This document shows, in pieces, positions 48,549 through 59,962 of a stretch of 64,000 nucleotides of DNA. A program made the position numbers and the translations under genes. Under the pieces are notes generated by a model, which saw only the letters and a list, made by a program, of their open reading frames with translations, had not been told where the DNA came from and ran no database searches. Numbering within the stretch: position 1 is the first letter of the stretch; every line of letters starts with the position of its first letter. Source of the DNA: Calliphora vicina (Eukaryota; Arthropoda; Insecta; Diptera; Calliphoridae); assembly GCF_958450345.1 (NCBI RefSeq), contig NC_088781.1, positions 46,673,357 to 46,737,356 on the forward strand, in the 5' to 3' direction.

Positions 48549-49560
48549 CACAGTGGTCCCGAAAAAAACCGGAAATAAATCTGTAACTTCTAAACCTTTC
48601 CGTTCGATTTGAATGAAATTTTACAACTCTGCGATTTGTTAAGTTTAACCTAATTAATTTTCCACGTAAGAAACATAAGGTAGACATGTTATATATCAAT
48701 GGATAGGGGATTTTGTCTATTTTTTAAAAATATACTATATAACTTTTGACAATTAAAAAGTTCATGGAATACATTTTTGAAAAATAATAAAAAATTACTT
48801 TTTTTAAAGTTTTTTTAAAGATACAAATTTTTCAAATTGAAATTAAATTTTTATTTATGAATATTTTTTAATGAAATTTTAAATTTATATAGATTTTTCT
48901 ATTGAAAATGGAAACATAGAAATAAATTTTGAAATTTGTAATCAAGAATCAGGCAATTCCCAAAAAATTTTGGAAAAATCCCAAAAATGGGATTTTTTAG
49001 TTTTTAGGCTATAATATCCATACCAGGGGTTATCGGAACCTTTTACAAAATAATGAAGAACATATCGGGCCATCTAAAATGGGTTAGTATATTTTGATAT
49101 TGAATATGTGATTTGCTCTAAAGTTGAATTTTTTATGCGTTTTTTGGATGGACCTGGTCCCCTAAGTATCAAAAATTTTCAAATTTGTTTTCATTTAAGA
49201 TATTTAATGTAAAGTTAGCTTTTCAAAAAGTATAAATTCCTAATACACTTTCCTAGAAATTTTTCAGATAACTTAAGAAGCAAAAAAGTACTTTTTCCCA
49301 AAAAACTGGCGAAAAATTTACTTTTTAAAATTTTTTTAATTCAAATGCATATAACCTTAAAGTCAGTTACGATTTTTAAACCGTTCTTTCCTTGTTTGAC
49401 ATATTCATTTGTTCTTAGTCCAATAAAAGAAAAATGGAGAAAATCGTGAACTATTTTGGACCTGCTGTTATCAAAAAAACTGGAATATCTCCTAAGTTAT
49501 AAGAGATAATTGATAGGGCTCTACGAAAAAATCAGGTCACAAACTTAAACTTGACATTAC
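48549..49560 (+). repeat. CACAGTGG element family, 5'-end copy
   Basis: CACAGTGG then GGAAATAAATCTGTAACTTC (48571-48590) matches the left end of the 56387-58569 element over about 75 bp. The remainder is AT-rich, with alternating short modules similar in character but not clearly alignable. A matching right end was not found. Confidence 0.6.
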
Positions 49561-49611
49561 TTCTTCTTTGCGCTTTTCGAATATCACTCAAAACTGACTA
49601 AGGGCGTGGGT

Positions 49612-49782
49612 GCCTCGTCCAATTGCTATTTTTTTCGTACGGTACAGAACGCTCCCTCTGGGATACGCTTCACTTTGGCACAGATTATCCGATATTGGCT
49701 TGATTCGTCTTGGCTCGGAAACCATATGTTGCCCGAAAGACTGGAAAAAGTCACAGCTAACCATGGCCAATAATTTGAATAA
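49612..49782 (+). pseudogene. Mariner transposase C-terminal fragment
   Basis: One frame reads SSNCYFFRTVQNAPSGIRFT, then QIIRYWLDSSWL, then NHMLPERLEKVTANHGQ, a stop, then Phe-Glu-stop. It follows the usual mariner end: SDYHLFRSMQ, a W-x-D-S-W helix, LPERWEKV and a final DGQYFE. About ten residues are missing after DSSWL, and an in-frame stop replaces the Tyr of QYFE. The upstream gene is absent. Confidence 0.82.
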
Positions 49783-49827
49783 ATTTATATTGTACAAATG
49801 TTTAAAAATAGAAGCTAAAAAATTGGA

Positions 49828-49928
49828 TTTTTGTACCCTACACCTACACAGAGTATTATGCGTTTGCGCAGATGTTTTTAACGCTCAAAAATATTAGTCT
49901 AATACCCACCTTAAAGTATACCGATCGA
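49828..49928 (-). repeat. GTCY/TATAA dispersed repeat, inverted copy (part 1)
   Basis: It matches the right end of 9054-9797 in reverse (taccctacacc, the gcgtttg-cagatg block, atacccaccttaaa). It is split by a hAT-type MITE at 49929 and resumes at 50363. Confidence 0.82.
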
Positions 49929-50362
49929 CATACATGGGCATACTGCATTACTTTTTTACTGCAGTAATCAGTATTCAGTAAATTTGTCTGATTACTGAGA
50001 AACAAATTCAGTAATCAGTAAAATTTACTGAATACTGAAAATCAATTCATATCAATAATCAGTAAGTAAGATTGCAGTATCTTGAGATTTTCACAAAAAA
50101 TTAAAAAAAAACTTCAATTGAAGTTAATTTTAAGTACTTAGTAAGTAATGGCACTTCAAAGAGCCCATCTATGGTACTTACCTTTTTTTAGTATCTGATA
50201 AAATCGTCCGGACACTGCATTCTTATCAGTTACTGATTACTGAATACTGAAATTTTTTTTCAGTAATCAGTAAAATTTACTGCATACTGAATTTTTTTCC
50301 AGTAATCAGTAAAAATAAATATATACTGAAAAAGTACTGGTACTGCAAAGTGCCCATCTATG
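49929..50362. mobile_element. hAT-type MITE (434 bp), CATASATGGGCA ends
   Basis: The left terminus is CATACATGGGCATACTGCA. The right is its inverted form CATAGATGGGCACTTTGCA. The 8-bp duplication CCGATCGA is exact (49921-49928, 50363-50370). Intact copies of the host repeat carry a single CCGATCG-type site there. Inside are many CAGTAATCAGTAAAATTTAC words in both orientations. An extra internal terminus-like word, AGAGCCCATCTATGG, lies near 50159-50173. Confidence 0.9.
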
Positions 50363-50941
50363 CCGATCGACTTGTAATCACTTTCTGACTCGACTAAACG
50401 ATGTCCGTCCGTCCGTCTGGCTGCGCAAAGTACAGGTCGCAATTTTGAAGATATTTCGATGAAATTTGGTACATATGATTTTTTCGGCTTAAGGACCAAA
50501 CCTATTGAAACTGGCTGAAATCGGTCCATTATTTCACCTAGCCCCCATACAAATGTCCTTCCGAAATTGGACTTTATCGGTCATAAATGTTTAATTTATA
50601 TATGTATCTCCACAAATTCCGCTCCAAATAAGTTTTATATACACAAAATTCATGTCACCAAATTTTGTTACGATCGGTCCATAATTAGTCATAGCTCCCA
50701 TATAGACACGCTTCCGAAAATCACTTAAATGTGCATAAATATCTTAAAAATGTTGGTATACTCACAAAATTCAACATAGTAATCTTTCATGTAGACATAA
50801 ATCACACGACCTAATTTCATGGTGATCGGTCCATAATTGGCCATAGTTCCTATATAAGGCCCACTTCCGAAAATCACTCAAAAATATAAATTATTGAAAT
50901 TTTAAAAGAAAAATGTTTTTGCTCTTTTACTTAGTGCAGGG
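50363..50941 (-). repeat. GTCY/TATAA dispersed repeat, inverted copy (part 2)
   Basis: It continues the inverted match to 9054-9797: GTCCGTCCGTCCGTCTGG at 50402-50419, CCATTATTTCACCTAGCCCC, and two GATCGGTCCATAATT modules. The end reads ttttacttagtgcagggt. Confidence 0.85.
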
Positions 50942-52376
50942 TTGTTTTAAAATAAATTTGTTAAATTTTTTCCAAAACATTATGCGAATTTGTTAAAATT
51001 TTCAGCAGAACAATTTTAGTCCTTGAGTATAGTAAAAATGTAGAAAGTTCATAAAAATGTCCGCCCTATTGCACAACATTTTTCCCTTTCATCTGTTATA
51101 GTTTATCAATTTTATTTTTTTTTCACAAATTTAGCAAAATATTTTTCTCTTTGTAAAACAAACATATATAGGTCATGCTTTAACTTTTCATGATTTCTAT
51201 AGTAACAAACAGTGATTCATTTAAGGTAAATCTGATAACTGAAATAAAACTATGATGGAACTGCAACTGAACAGGAACCAAATCAAAGTATGAACTATAC
51301 ATTTCAATACTCTTAACCTGTAAATCACTGTTCTAAAATTATGTAGCTCCTCATACAACACTCTTCTGTGCCAGTAGTGGTGGCCCCTTCTGTTGGTTTT
51401 ATATTTTCGTTACAAGTTCATTTGACTCCAATTTGCATAACCGAATATAAATATGTATCTATGTATGTAAAAAATTTATTATTTTTATCATTCTCCAACG
51501 TGCATGTATTCGTATTCTTATGTATGTGCAGCAATCTCTTGCAGAATTCCTATATGAATTCATGCATACCATCTGACAGATTACAAATGTTCATTTAAAT
51601 TTCTTTTCAAAATAAATTTATTTATAAAAATATCGAAAATATGCAAACAACCATACAAAAAAAACGATAGAGCAATAACAAACAGGAACAGGAAATATGT
51701 ATTCCTTGCTTCAACTCAATTTACCATAAATTAAAATAAACTGTATATTTGTCTGTAAAAACAGGTAGTTGAAAAGATAAAAATAAACTGTGCTGCTGCT
51801 TTTGTCCTGCAGCAGCTGTTTTAGTTGAGTTACTTGTCTTTTTTATTTCGTTTCATTTAAATTTAAAGTCAAACCATTGCTTTTTCCGTTGTATTTCTTT
51901 GAAATTTAAAATTTATAATTTTTTTTTCCTTTACTCGATTTAATTTTTCGTTTCATATTAAAAAGTTTTTTGCGCAAAAAACACAAACGTTTTTGATGGA
52001 GGGTGTAGCACACCAGAAGAGTAGTACTTCATCTGTGCTGTCAGTACAGCAGAAATAAAAATAGCTGCAGGGAGTTAAGTTAGCGGAGGTGACATTTATG
52101 GATCACTATGTAGCGAGATTTTATTTAAATAAGGAATTTATAGCGAAAAATGGTTCAATGGTTTTGAGTAATCATTTCCATGCAACAGAACCATAGAATC
52201 TTTAAGGTGCAAGTACAATTTACTAAAGATTGAATAGAAATAAATGTAAGTCAATAACTCATAAAAATACTACCAATTTTATTAAAAAATTAATAAATAT
52301 GTAAATACCAGCCATATTTAAAGATCTTTACTAATAAAAATTGCTCGCTTTTTTTCTTTGAGCGTCATTTTTACAT
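50942..52376. other. No gene seen
   Basis: AT-rich with poly-T tracts. A 76-codon frame at 51368-51598 carries no motif. Confidence 0.45.
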
Positions 52377-53824
52377 CTGTTCTAGTTCTGTTCTAGTTCT
52401 GTTCTAGTTCTGTTCTAGTTCTGTTCTAGTTCTGTTCTAGTTCTGTTCTAGTTCTGTTCTAGTTCTGTTCTAGTTCTGTTCTAGTTCTGTTCTAGTTCTG
52501 TTCTAGTTCTGTTCTAGTTCTGTTCTAGTTCTGTTCTAGTTCTGTTCTAGTTCTGTTCTAGTTCTGTTCTAGTTCTGTTCTAGTTCTGTTCTAGTTCTGT
52601 TCTAGTTCTGTTCTAGTTCTGTTCTAGTTCTGTTCTAGTTCTGTTCTAGTTCTGTTCTAGTTCTGTTCTAGTTCTGTTCTAGTTCTGTTCTAGTTCTGTT
52701 CTAGTTCTGTTCTAGTTCTGTTCTAGTTCTGTTCTAGTTCTGTTCTAGTTCTGTTCTAGTTCTGTTCTAGTTCTGTTCTAGTTCTGTTCTAGTTCTGTTC
52801 TAGTTCTGTTCTAGTTCTGTTCTAGTTCTGTTCTAGTTCTGTTCTAGTTCTGTTCTAGTTCTGTTCTAGTTCTGTTCTAGTTCTGTTCTAGTTCTGTTCT
52901 AGTTCTGTTCTAGTTCTGTTCTAGTTCTGTTCTAGTTCTGTTCTAGTTCTGTTCTAGTTCTGTTCTAGTTCTGTTCTAGTTCTGTTCTAGTTCTGTTCTA
53001 GTTCTGTTCTAGTTCTGTTCTAGTTCTGTTCTAGTTCTGTTCTAGTTCTGTTCTAGTTCTGTTCTAGTTCTGTTCTAGTTCTGTTCTAGTTCTGTTCTAG
53101 TTCTGTTCTAGTTCTGTTCTAGTTCTGTTCTAGTTCTGTTCTAGTTCTGTTCTAGTTCTGTTCTAGTTCTGTTCTAGTTCTGTTCTAGTTCTGTTCTAGT
53201 TCTGTTCTAGTTCTGTTCTAGTTCTGTTCTAGTTCTGTTCTAGTTCTGTTCTAGTTCTGTTCTAGTTCTGTTCTAGTTCTGTTCTAGTTCTGTTCTAGTT
53301 CTGTTCTAGTTCTGTTCTAGTTCTGTTCTAGTTCTGTTCTAGTTCTGTTCTAGTTCTGTTCTAGTTCTGTTCTAGTTCTGTTCTAGTTCTGTTCTAGTTC
53401 TGTTCTAGTTCTGTTCTAGTTCTGTTCTAGTTCTGTTCTAGTTCTGTTCTAGTTCTGTTCTAGTTCTGTTCTAGTTCTGTTCTAGTTCTGTTCTAGTTCT
53501 GTTCTAGTTCTGTTCTAGTTCTGTTCTAGTTCTGTTCTAGTTCTGTTCTAGTTCTGTTCTAGTTCTGTTCTAGTTCTGTTCTAGTTCTGTTCTAGTTCTG
53601 TTCTAGTTCTGTTCTAGTTCTGTTCTAGTTCTGTTCTAGTTCTGTTCTAGTTCTGTTCTAGTTCTGTTCTAGTTCTGTTCTAGTTCTGTTCTAGTTCTGT
53701 TCTAGTTCTGTTCTAGTTCTGTTCTAGTTCTGTTCTAGTTCTGTTCTAGTTCTGTTCTAGTTCTGTTCTAGTTCTGTTCTAGTTCTGTTCTAGTTCTGTT
53801 CTAGTTCTGTTCTAGTTCTGTTCT
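52377..53824 (-). repeat. 11-bp satellite array (1.45 kb, about 131 units, inverted)
   Basis: Same unit as array 1 on the opposite strand (AGTTCTGTTCT on the plus strand). No variants are visible by eye. The flanks (ttttacatct and tatggtattt) do not resemble those of the other arrays. Confidence 0.98.
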
Positions 53825-56300
53825 TATGGTATTTCCTACTGCTTATTGTAGAGTGTTCTTGAAAAGGTCGCAGAACTTTCACGCTGCTTCTACTTATTTA
53901 GTGGCGTTTAAAAGCAGTCACTTAAATATCTGTTGTTTTTTAAGAAAAAACAAAAGAAAAAACTACAAAAAACTTTAGAATGATTTTGCCATAAAATAAT
54001 ATGTTTTGTTCGTGATGTTCTTGTTTTTGAAAATTTGTTGTCGTTTTATAAAGTTATTGTAGGCACACAACTGCAAATACATTCATATTTTTCACATCTA
54101 ACAACTTTTGCTGCTGAAGAGGCTTGTTTAATATCAATTGTTTTACAGTGTAAGTTGGTGTGTAGTTTGTGTGTGTATGCGTGTTTGTGGCAGTGTTGAG
54201 TGCTGTTGCATGAAGCTGTTTCTCTTAACAACACAAGACTAAAACAATAACGAAAGAAATAAAATGAAATAAAAAAAGGAAGCAAAGTAAGGAAGGGAAA
54301 AAGAAAGTGCAGGGCAAAAAAACAAAACTTTATTGAATAGTATTTCTATAAACAAATCAAATTTGTAAGTTTTCCTTTTTGCCATTATATAAATAAATGA
54401 GTTTCTTGAACTTTTTTCCATCTTTTTTTTTCATATTTTGCCTCTGCTCTCTGGAGCTCTTTCTTTTTATTTTTTTGTAATGAACGGAAAAAGAAATTAA
54501 AAAAAAAACAGTTGCTTACAAATGGCTGAAACTAAAGATGAAAAAGAGAGAGAGGGAAAAAGAGAAGAACTTATTGTCTTAATTGCAATTTTTTTCGTTC
54601 CAAACATTTATTCATTCAAAGGGGCAATTTATACAAAAGTTATCTACTGGAGAAAATTGTTTTTTAAGTTCTAGGTTTTTCGTTTTTTTTTGTTTTTGCT
54701 TCTCAGACTAATATATTGTTTTGAAACACCGCAGGCTACTATGTATTTATTTGCTAGACAACCTTGTATTTATTATTTATTTTTTTAACAAAAATTTTAA
54801 TATAAACATTTATCAAGAAAGAAACTGTAAATTATATCTGTTAATTGTATTTTAAGGAATTTTAAACAAAACTGCTCTATTCATAACTGTACAGCCTGGA
54901 GGTTTGTTTGAACGTGACATATTTTTGAAGCGGTCCATTATGTAAAGTAAGAGAATGGAGAATTGTGTTTAAGGCAGGACAATTAGTTGTATTTTAATAG
55001 AGCAGGCTTTTCAAAATTTGTTCAAATTTTTATGAACAAAATTGTAGCTGCCCTATTCGGTCTCTCATGAGTAATTTTTACATCGCTGTGATGTTGCTGT
55101 GATATTGAAATTAGTTGCTGGGGATGCCCGTTTTAATATATGTCGTATTTCAATTTGTAAAACAAGTATAGAAGATTTAAGTTCATTTAAAACGGAACAC
55201 AAATCTGCCACATTTACTTCCAATGTAAACAGTTTTGTCAATTTCAAGGACAATCTTAAAATATAGCTTGTAAAACTACCCAAAACTTAATTAACCAATT
55301 TAAAATAAGAAACAACAGAATATTTTTTATACTTTTTCTCATCAAATAACTTTCGATTTAGTTTCTCTTCCTAGCTTAAACTATAAGCAAAATATTTTTA
55401 TCAGTTTACTCTCAACAAATTGAAATTCATTGAAAAAAAAAACATAATAAAAAACAACACAAAACTAATAAAATGAGACGAACCAAAAAGGAAACTCTAG
55501 TAACATTAAATTATCTTTAAAATATACTATAAATATAAAGTAACAATATTAAAAAAAAGAAACTTGTTCAACACTAGAAGCTATAAATACATACAGTTTC
55601 TACAAAAATTAATTAAAATTTTATAAAGTGTAAAACAACAAGTAATCAATTTTTACAAAAGTTATAAAATTAACAAAATATATTTTATATACAAAATATA
55701 TATTTCTACCTACTACTTTGTTTTTAATACAAATTTATGAAAAACAACTCAACTAACTGGAAAAAAAACTTTATTTTGTGAACAAAAGCAAAAAAAAAAA
55801 ACAAATTGATGTCAGAAAAATAACATCAATATCCAAACCCATTATTGAGATCGATAAGAATAAAATGTATTGATAAATTATGATTTATTTTTGCGTAACA
55901 TTATTTTCAGGAAAAATAAGCAGAAACTGCAAAAATATACCAAAACAAATAAATAAATCAACAAAAAAGTATCAAAAAAAAAAAACATACAAAATAAAAA
56001 TTACAGTAAAAAGGGAATGTATGGAAATATGATGAATATAAAGAGCAACCCAAAGTAACGCAAGATTTGAATTAACTAAAAGCACAGTTTTTTTTTAATG
56101 TAATCAAGTTTGGTTTATTATAAAAAGTAAGAAAAAATAAATCAAAACATAAAAAAACCACCCCATTCCAAAGTTTTCTGTGAAGTGGGGTGGTTTACTA
56201 ACCACCGTGGCGGTTGACATTAAAAATAACTATGATAAACATTTTAGTTTTGTATAAATTTTTTGGAAATCGAATATTTTTGACTAAATTTTCTGACCAA
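53825..56300. other. No gene seen; A/T-rich with one hairpin
   Basis: Long A-runs and a GA-rich tract (54541-54568). A strong hairpin lies at 56155-56196: AAACCACCCCA pairs with TGGGGTGGTTT across 20 bases. Small frames have no recognisable domain. Confidence 0.45.
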
Positions 56301-56319
56301 ACAACCGAAATACCAAAGT

Positions 56320-56386
56320 AACACTGAATTCGACGAACAATAAACACTCTGTGCTGGCAAAGTTTTGCAAAAAATCATAAACGATG
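56320..56386 (+). pseudogene. Mariner transposase fragment, left half of an interrupted copy
   Basis: One frame reads NSTNNKHSVLAKFCKKS, stop, TM. At the DNA level the last 34 bp resemble 59974-60004 (gcttgaaagattttgcatgt region) of the other mariner relic, which reads LERFCMSEMM. The matching continuation starts at 58570, beyond a 2.18-kb insertion. The assignment is my alignment by eye. Confidence 0.55.
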
Positions 56387-56503
56387 CACAGTGGTATGAG
56401 AATAAAAAAAGAGGGAAATAAATCTGTAACTTCTAAACCCTTACGCCGATTTGAATGAAATTTCACATGCGCAAAGAGGAAGAGGAACTTGGACCTCATG
56501 ACA

Positions 56504-56870
56504 CCACCAGGAGCGGGACCAGGGGTTCCCAAAGTTGGACACCTCGGGTATGTTGAATTTTTAAAATGATCCTAATTCTTCGTTTGTGTTCCGATTTAAA
56601 CAAAATTACACATACAGAATCTCCTCGTCGAGCACTACCTTGTCGTAGCTATCAATTATCTAGTATATCTTAGGAGATATTCGCATTTGAAAATTTAATT
56701 TTCATCATTTTTACCCACCCTACACCAGTTTTTTGGTGACCGCGGTTCCAAATATTCTCTATGTGTAATTTTTTTTAAATCGGAACACAAACGAATAATT
56801 AGGATCATTTTAAAAATTGAACATACCCGAGGTGTCCTACTTTGGGAACCCCTGGTGGTGTAGGGTATAA
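56504..56870. repeat. Internal inverted repeat, arms about 115 bp
   Basis: The left arm 56508-56625 (GGGGTTCCCAAAGTTGGACA and following) pairs with 56745-56860 (inverse, ending CTTTGGGAACCCCTGGTGG). Both arms include CACAAACGAA-type and ACATACCCGAGGTGTCC-type words in opposite orientation. The loop is about 120 bp. Confidence 0.85.
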
Positions 56871-56950
56871 AAATTGTTCCTAATACTTGCAATCCTATTA
56901 AAATTTTGATACAAATTTTAGTTTTAGAAACTCAACAAATATGTAATAAA
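56870..56950. repeat. Dispersed repeat R2, copy 1 (left piece)
   Basis: In reverse it aligns with 63520-63600: caatcctattaaaattttgata and aaactcaacaaatatgtaataaa. A MITE splits it from the right piece at 57523-57815. Confidence 0.75.
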
Positions 56951-57522
56951 TGTGCTGTTTTTCTATAGCGAACGAGTACTTTGAGTGGAAATTTAACATG
57001 TGTTTTGTTATTGTAACAAAAACAAAATACATGTAAAACAGTGATGTTCAAAAATAAAAATGAAGATGTATTGGTGAGAGAGCTACCCAGCAAACACAAT
57101 GTCAAACACTTAAAATAATAACAAAATGAAGAAAGTTTTGATTTAGAATTTATGTCAAATAAAACCAATTTATTAAATGAATGTAATTTAAATTTTAAGG
57201 AAATGAAAAAATATACATTGTAAGTCCGAAATTCTCTTAAATTTTGTATTTAGTTTTGACTTTGTTTTATTGAGCTCAATTGTAATTGAAACGCGTGTGT
57301 TTGCTATGCTTCGACCAACAACAATGCCTAATAATTTTCTGAAAAAAATGACGATAGTCCGCCACATGTGTTTTCTTCGCATGCTCAGCGATGAATGAAC
57401 AAAAGTCTTTAAAAGAGAATAACAAATGTGTGTAAATTTTTCAAACAATTGTTGTATGGCGTGAACATCGCTGATGTAAAACGTCCACTCAAAACGCTCA
57501 TTTGCTATAGAAAAACAGCACA
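56951..57522. mobile_element. MITE with about 40-bp TIRs (572 bp)
   Basis: The left TGTGCTGTTTTTCTATAGCG and the inverted right TGTGCTGTTTTTCTATAGCA continue similar to GAGTGGA. The inverted copy at 63.5 kb shows the uninserted sequence (atgtaataaaatctttattt). The exact duplication is unclear because the target is A-rich. A 124-codon minus-strand frame overlapping it has no recognised motif. Confidence 0.83.
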
Positions 57523-57815
57523 AAAATCTTTTTTTATTAACAAAACTCAATGAAATTTTCAAACTCTTTTTAATTTGTCATTCTAAATAACAAAGCGTAA
57601 AAAACCTTGTCAAAAGGTCAAAGGGAATCCCGCAATTCCTAAGAATTGGAGCGAAAATCCCAAAAATGGTATTTATTTTAAATTTTGCCATAGGGTTCAC
57701 ATTTCCATCGGAGCTGGGAAATACTTTGGGGTTAAATAGGGAACACATCAAGGTTTCCAATTTAGCTTTCCGTTATCTGATCCCAGTTTTGGAATTTTAG
57801 AACATGTGGTCCAAA
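57523..57815. repeat. Dispersed repeat R2, copy 1 (right piece)
   Basis: In reverse it aligns with 63210-63500: acaaaactcaatgaaatttt, the gacaaggttttttacg counterpart, gggaacacatcaaggtttcc and the ttccgttatctgatccca block. Confidence 0.85.
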
Positions 57816-58561
57816 TTTGAAATTTTGATGAAAAATAGATCAAATACCAAATGGGCATAGGGGCGACATATTCTAAAAATAGGACATGTTTTTTATACCA
57901 AAATGTTCTCCATAAAGATACCTTACAGAAAAATATAAAATTGTTATATGTTCTTAAAGAAAGTTTTTTTTAATAAAAAAAGTGTTAAGTCACCTTTTCG
58001 GCCAAAAAACAGCAAAAATCTAATATTTTTTTGATTTTTAAATTGCAATCGTTTTTTGATAATTGATATTGATCAGAAATCTTTTGTATATTATAGGTAA
58101 TTTAGTTGTCTAACTAACAAAAAAAAATTCGAGTGCATTCGGTCCAAAAATACGCCCTATATTTTTAAAAAAGCGGACAAAGGTATGGCAAAATTTTAAA
58201 ATTTAAATTTTTAAATGCCTATAACTAGGAAATTTTAAGAGATATATAGTCCATACAAGCATGTTTTTTAAGACCTATCCGAGCGCTTTTCAAAAAAATC
58301 TTTGAAATCGGTACCCTATTTTAAGCCCCCATAGCGCCGCCCCTGGAGCATACATAAGTCCCATTTTAATAACTTAAACTCGAATACTCCTTGACTACGC
58401 CCACGACAATAGTTATTCCGATCGGATCAGACGAGCACTTTTCAAAAATATAAAAATCTTTGAAATCGGTACCCTATTTTTAGCCGATCGTCAAATTTTA
58501 TTCCGATCGGATCAGCCGTTTAGAAATGCCAGGTTTATTTCCAAAAAATTTCGATTCTGCC
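57816..58561. other. Interior of CACAGTGG element; no gene
   Basis: It contains a short repeated module: TTTGAAATCGGTACCCTATT at 58300-58319 and 58460-58479, each with CAAAAA-rich lead-in, and TTCCGATCGGATCAG twice. No coding frame. Confidence 0.5.
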
Positions 58562-58569
58562 CCACTGTG

Positions 58570-58870
58570 TGATGTTTGAATACTATAAAAGAATATCACT
58601 TTTGAACCGAATCATTACTTGTGGTGAAAATCCATTACGATAACCCGAAGCGTAAGACATCGTGAAGCCCGACCAACCAGCCGAATCGATGCCAAAGCCA
58701 AATAACTATGACGCTTAGGTAATGCTGTAGATTTGGTGGGAGCAAGTGGGTCCTATCTATTATGAGCTGCTGAAATCTTACTAGACCATCACATGGAACA
58801 CAACTGATTCGTTTAAAACGAGCCTAGATCGAAAAAGGACCAAAATATTAATTATGACCAAATGTTTAAC
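58570..58870 (+). pseudogene. Mariner transposase fragment, right half of the interrupted copy
   Basis: It starts MFEYYKRISLLNRIITCGEN and continues in mostly one frame through VKPDQPAESMPKPN and IWWEQVGPIYYELLKS, with several stops. This is the mariner block from the first catalytic region (RYKRKSFLHRIVTGDEKW) to IWWDQ-GVVYYELL. The catalytic GDE is changed to GEN. The last recognisable piece corresponds to LNRALKEKRP at about 58814-58850. Confidence 0.82.
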
Positions 58871-59962
58871 GTGGTTTCAGTAACTCTACTTTAAACAATT
58901 TTAAAAACTGTAACAAATCTAAATATCAACACAAAATTTTAAATTTCACTTTTAATATTTTTTCTATTTTACTTTATTTTTTTTTATTTCTCACACAAAC
59001 AAAAAGTAGATAAAATTTAATAAAATATATAGAATTTTTCATTTTCACATTTCACACAAAAAATTGGATAAAAAAAGCTGACTGGCATGACAAAATTTAA
59101 TCTTCCAAAAAAAGCTGTTTGTAAAAAAGATTTTTTTCTCTTTGTTTTTCATATATTATTTTTTTTTCTAAAAAATATGTAACAAACAAAAGCCGCAAAA
59201 AATAGAAATAAATAAATACAAAAAGTGAAAACCTTTTATTCATAAATAATCCTTCGTTAAGTACAACCCACTTGCCCTTTCATTTTCACACACACACACA
59301 AACAATACGTGTGAATATACCTTTTATGTCAGAGTGTTTGTATGTATTTAGAAATGTGTTGGTGTTTAAGTTGATATATGGCTACAATATTCAAAGTATA
59401 TTGAATATTTAAATATAATATGAAAATATATGTTTTATGCCACCAAACAGTATATTTCCATACAATATTGTTTTGCTAAATATATATTGATGTTAAAACT
59501 AAAAGTGTTAAAAATATACAATATTTTTTGTTAAAAAGGTAATAATTTTTAAAAACAAAAACAGCAAAAAACGTGTGTTATTACAACAAAAGCTAGTAGC
59601 AGCAACCAACCGTCCAAACAAAAAAGGGTTTAATGTTTGAAATTTATTTTATAGAGTATAAATTTCCCAAAAATATTTTTGAACAAAAAAACAAACATAT
59701 AAACAAAATAGGGGGAAAAAACTTAGAGAAAAAATGTAAAGCAATAATAAATAAATTTTATAATAAAACAAAACCACACATTTACTAACTACAACACATT
59801 TTTATCAGTGACACTGTGCTACAAAGAACCACAATTTTGGCCAACCTTGGCAAGAGTTTAATTCAAAATATTATATTTCTTTTAAAGTTCGCTATATATT
59901 CTAGCCGAGAAATGTTAAATTACTAAATTTTATTTTTCTAGTTTCTTCAAATTATTATAAAA
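58871..59962. other. No gene seen; very AT-rich
   Basis: Poly-T/poly-A tracts and CACACACACACACAAAC at 59288-59304. No transposon ends recognised. Confidence 0.45.

Larger units (their letters stand above)
56387..58569 (+). mobile_element. CACAGTGG-terminus element (2.18 kb) inserted in a mariner relic
   Basis: The left end CACAGTGG plus GGAAATAAATCTGTAACTTC is mirrored, with changes, by the inverted right end CACAGTGG plus GGAAATAAACCTGGCATTTC. This gives divergent terminal repeats of about 80 bp. GATG flanks both sides (56383-56386 and 58571-58574), possibly a 4-5-bp duplication. It contains an internal inverted repeat, a nested MITE and the segment shared with 63210-63600. No transposase was recognised. 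Confidence 0.6.

Noticed and set aside
49588..49897. Plus-strand 95-codon and minus-strand 69-codon frames
   Set aside because: They are shadows. The meaningful reading is a different plus-strand frame that gives the mariner C-terminus at 49612-49782.
57188..57562. 124-codon minus-strand frame
   Set aside because: It crosses the boundary of a MITE and the host repeat, has no recognised domain, and the other copy of the repeat lacks half of it.
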